Below, in pieces: positions 29,230 to 31,488 of a stretch of DNA of 31,488 nt. The stretch is from Chloroflexia bacterium (GTDB lineage Bacteria; Chloroflexota; Chloroflexia; Thermomicrobiales; JALYUS01). The stretch spans positions 1-31,488 of the forward strand of contig JAICJW010000004.1 of the NCBI GenBank assembly GCA_025928215.1, given 5' to 3'. The notes beneath the pieces are model-generated. The model had not been told where the DNA came from, searched no databases, and was given only the letters and a program-made list of their open reading frames with translations. Each line of letters starts with the position of its first letter. Positions within the stretch are counted from its first letter, which is position 1. The position numbers were made by a program, and so were the translations under genes.

Positions 29230-31488
29230 CTAGGTTTCTGCGCCTGCGGTGGCGAGTTCGCCTTCCTCGACGGCGTCGCGCTCTTCCTGGCTGAGGCGGA
29301 GCAGATCTTCCTCCACGTCCACGCGGATGCGCTTGCCGGGCACGAACCGCGCATCGAGCAGCCCCTCAGCGAGCGGATCCTCAATCAGATTCGTGATGAT
29401 CCGGCGCAATGGCCGCGCGCCGAACTGCGGATCGTAGCCGCGCTTGGCGAGCAGGTCCATCGCCTCATCGCTAACGGTGAGGTCAATGTCCTGCTCCGCC
29501 AGTTGCACGCGGATGCGCTTCAGGAGCAGATCGGTGATCTGGCGGATATGCGTGTTGTTCAGCGCGTGGAAGACGACGATCGCGTCAATCCGGTTGATGA
29601 ATTCGGGCCGGAAGGTCCGCTTCAGCTCATCCATCACCTTTGTGCGCATGTCATCGTATTGCCGCGCCTGCTGCTTCGCCTCGTCGCCGGTGATGGCGAA
29701 GCCGAGGCCGCTATCGCGCTTCAACTGCTCGGAGCCGACGTTCGAGGTCATAATGATGATCGTGTTACGAAAGTCCACCTTGCGGCCCTTGGCGTCCGCA
29801 AGATTTCCGTCTTCGAGGATTTGGAGCAGGATATTGAACGCCTCCGGGTGCGCCTTCTCAATTTCGTCGAGCAGCACCACCGAATACCCCTTGCGGCGCA
29901 CGGCCTCCGTCAATTGGCCGCCTTCTTCGTAGCCGACGTAGCCGGGAGGCGCGCCGACGAGCCGGGAGACGGCGTGCCGCTCCATGAACTCGGACATATC
30001 AATCTTGATCAGCGCATCCTCGCTGCCGAACATGAATTCGGCGAGCGCCTTCGCGGTCTCAGTCTTGCCGATGCCTGTCGGGCCGAGAAAGATGAAGGAG
30101 CCAATGGGCCGCTTCGGGTCTTTGAGGCCGGCACGTGCGCGGCGCACGGCGCGTGAGACCGCTTCAATCGCGTCCTGCTGCCCGATGATCCGGTTGTGCA
30201 GCGCGGACTCCATCTGCAAGAGCCGCTCGGACTCCTCGCCCGCGATGCGCATCAGCGGAATACCCGTCCACATCGAGACGACCTGCGCGATGTCTTCTTC
30301 AGTGACATACGCTTCATCTGTCTGCTTCTCTTCCTGCCACTCACGCTCCATGTCGTGGATACGGTCGCGCAGACGCTCCTCGCGGTCCTGCAACTGCTTG
30401 GCGACATCGAAATCGTCCGCGTTCTTGGCCGATTCCTTCTCGCTCTGGAGCGAGGCGAGCATACTCTGCGCCTGCTTCAGATTCGGCGGCGCGACGGAGC
30501 GATGCATCCGCACGCGAGAGCCCGCCTCGTCAATCAGGTCAATCGCCTTATCGGGCAGGAAACGATCCGGCACATACCGGGCGGCCAGCCCGGCGGCGGA
30601 CTTCAGCGCCTCATCCGAGATTTTCAACTGATGATGGTCTTCGTAGCGGCTCCGAATACCCTTGAGAATTTCGATGGTCTCCTCGACGCTCGGCTCGTCC
30701 ACCATCACCGGCTGGAAGCGCCGTTCGAGGGCGGCGTCGCGTTCGATATACTTGCGATACTCATCGAGCGTCGTCGCGCCGATGGTCTGCAACTCGCCGC
30801 GTGAGAGGGCGGGCTTGAGGATGTTCGCGGCGTCCACCGCACCTTCGGCAGCCCCCGCGCCAACGAGCGTGTGCAATTCATCTATGAAAAGAATGCTCGC
30901 GGTCTCCTTGACTTCGCCAACGATCTTCTTCAATCGCTCCTCGAACTCGCCGCGATACTTCGTCCCCGCGACGAGGGCGCCAATGTCGAGCGAGATGAGC
31001 CGCTTGTTCTGGAGCGGTTCCGGCACATCCCCGGAGACGATGCGCTGCGCGAGTCCCTCGACGATCGCCGTCTTACCGACGCCCGGTTCGCCGATGAGCG
31101 CGGGATTATTCTTCGTGCGGCGAGTGAGAATTTGCATCACCCGCTCGATCTCGCTCTCGCGGCCGATCACGGGATCGAGTTTGCCGCTGCGCGCCGCCTC
31201 GGTCAGATCGAAGCCGAGCGCGTCCATGTACGGCGTCTTCGTCTGCTGCTTGGATTGCTGATAGGAGGAGGATTGAGAGACGACTTGCATCACCTGCTGC
31301 AGCACCTTCTCCAGGCTCACCCCCAGCGATTCCAACACCCCCGCCGCGATTCCCTCACCCTCCCGCACCAGCCCCAACAACCGGTGCTCCGTGCCAATGT
31401 AGTGGTTGTTCAGCCGCCGCGCCTCGTCCATCGCCAGCTCGATCACCTTCTTCGCCCGTGGCGTCAGCCCCGGATCGCCAACGACCAA
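29230..31488 (-). CDS. clpC: ATP-dependent Clp protease ATP-binding subunit ClpC (5' end outside window)
   Basis: 752 codons are visible and the frame is open to the right edge. AAA+ unfoldase that feeds ClpP. The visible part starts in the second Clp-N repeat (LTPRAKKVIELAMDEARRLN, then YIGTEHRLLGLVREGEGIA); the first repeat must lie beyond 31488, so the apparent TTG at the edge is not the real start. Next come the first AAA+ module with GEPGVGKT (near 31080), the UVR-type coiled coil (LASLQSEKESAKNADDFDVA, about 30400-30470) that separates ClpC from ClpB and ClpA, and the second module with GPTGIGKTE (near 30075) and GAPPGYVGYEEGG. The C-terminal D2-small domain ends with an acidic tail (EEGELATAGAET). 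Confidence 0.96.
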   Translation of the reverse strand: MVVGDPGLTPRAKKVIELAMDEARRLNNHYIGTEHRLLGLVREGEGIAAGVLESLGVSLEKVLQQVMQVVSQSSSYQQSKQQTKTPYMDALGFDLTEAARSGKLDPVIGRESEIERVMQILTRRTKNNPALIGEPGVGKTAIVEGLAQRIVSGDVPEPLQNKRLISLDIGALVAGTKYRGEFEERLKKIVGEVKETASILFIDELHTLVGAGAAEGAVDAANILKPALSRGELQTIGATTLDEYRKYIERDAALERRFQPVMVDEPSVEETIEILKGIRSRYEDHHQLKISDEALKSAAGLAARYVPDRFLPDKAIDLIDEAGSRVRMHRSVAPPNLKQAQSMLASLQSEKESAKNADDFDVAKQLQDREERLRDRIHDMEREWQEEKQTDEAYVTEEDIAQVVSMWTGIPLMRIAGEESERLLQMESALHNRIIGQQDAIEAVSRAVRRARAGLKDPKRPIGSFIFLGPTGIGKTETAKALAEFMFGSEDALIKIDMSEFMERHAVSRLVGAPPGYVGYEEGGQLTEAVRRKGYSVVLLDEIEKAHPEAFNILLQILEDGNLADAKGRKVDFRNTIIIMTSNVGSEQLKRDSGLGFAITGDEAKQQARQYDDMRTKVMDELKRTFRPEFINRIDAIVVFHALNNTHIRQITDLLLKRIRVQLAEQDIDLTVSDEAMDLLAKRGYDPQFGARPLRRIITNLIEDPLAEGLLDARFVPGKRIRVDVEEDLLRLSQEERDAVEEGELATAGAET

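Noticed and set aside
29230..31488. TTG at the right edge as the clpC start
   Set aside because: The frame begins inside the second Clp-N repeat; ClpC normally has another repeat before it.

Overview
The window looks like chromosomal DNA from a high-GC, non-proteobacterial bacterium, most likely a member of the Chloroflexota near the Thermomicrobia (inferred from gene content and protein flavour, no search was run). Points in favour are an S12 protein with the Gram-positive-type insertion, a Clp ATPase of the ClpC type with a UVR segment, gram-positive-type SOS boxes (CGAAC-N4-GTTCG), an inositol-phosphate synthase beside LpxL/PatA-like acyltransferases, and an XPB-type helicase. It carries mostly housekeeping genes; no CRISPR array, transposase, prophage, tRNA or rRNA gene was seen.

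Layout. 1-233: 5' end of rpsL on the minus strand behind a near-consensus promoter. 481-2469: secreted beta-helix protein. 2589-8937 (minus): inositol-phosphate synthase, two LpxL/PatA-like acyltransferases, an XPB-like helicase and an LppM-like lipoprotein. 9281-11851: gyrA. 11926-14352: a stand-alone NadE-like glutaminase, convergent nadD, and a MscS channel. 14551-16235: PHP phosphatase plus an eight-helix membrane protein. 16640-19553: a GC-rich block with a broken enoyl-CoA hydratase and an ADP-forming acyl-CoA synthetase. 19774-25698 (minus): uvrA, a Zn-less DksA-like protein, lspA, rluD and nadE. 26072-27223: a solitary MurG-like glycosyltransferase. 27261-31488 (minus): radA, a cold-shock protein and the 3' part of clpC.

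How the genes fit together. NAD synthesis is represented by nadD, nadE (synthetase domain only) and a separate nitrilase-type glutaminase resembling the missing N-terminal half of glutamine-dependent NadE, so a split enzyme is plausible. Ino1 and the acyltransferases suggest (acylated) phosphoinositide lipids. UvrA and RadA supply DNA repair, and uvrA has a perfect SOS-type operator inside a promoter.

The most unusual signal is in non-coding DNA. Four spacers between 6.8 and 13.6 kb hold short arrays of 7-bp repeats, each with inverted copies, and three of them supply the stop codon of a minus-strand gene. These resemble cyanobacterial STRR heptamer repeats. In addition there are several perfect inverted repeats: a 22-bp stem after gyrA, a 22-nt palindrome after ino1 sharing a 9-mer with it, and a 24-bp stem before murG. 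Most recognisable promoters are TATACT-like, often with an extended TGn and a weak -35.
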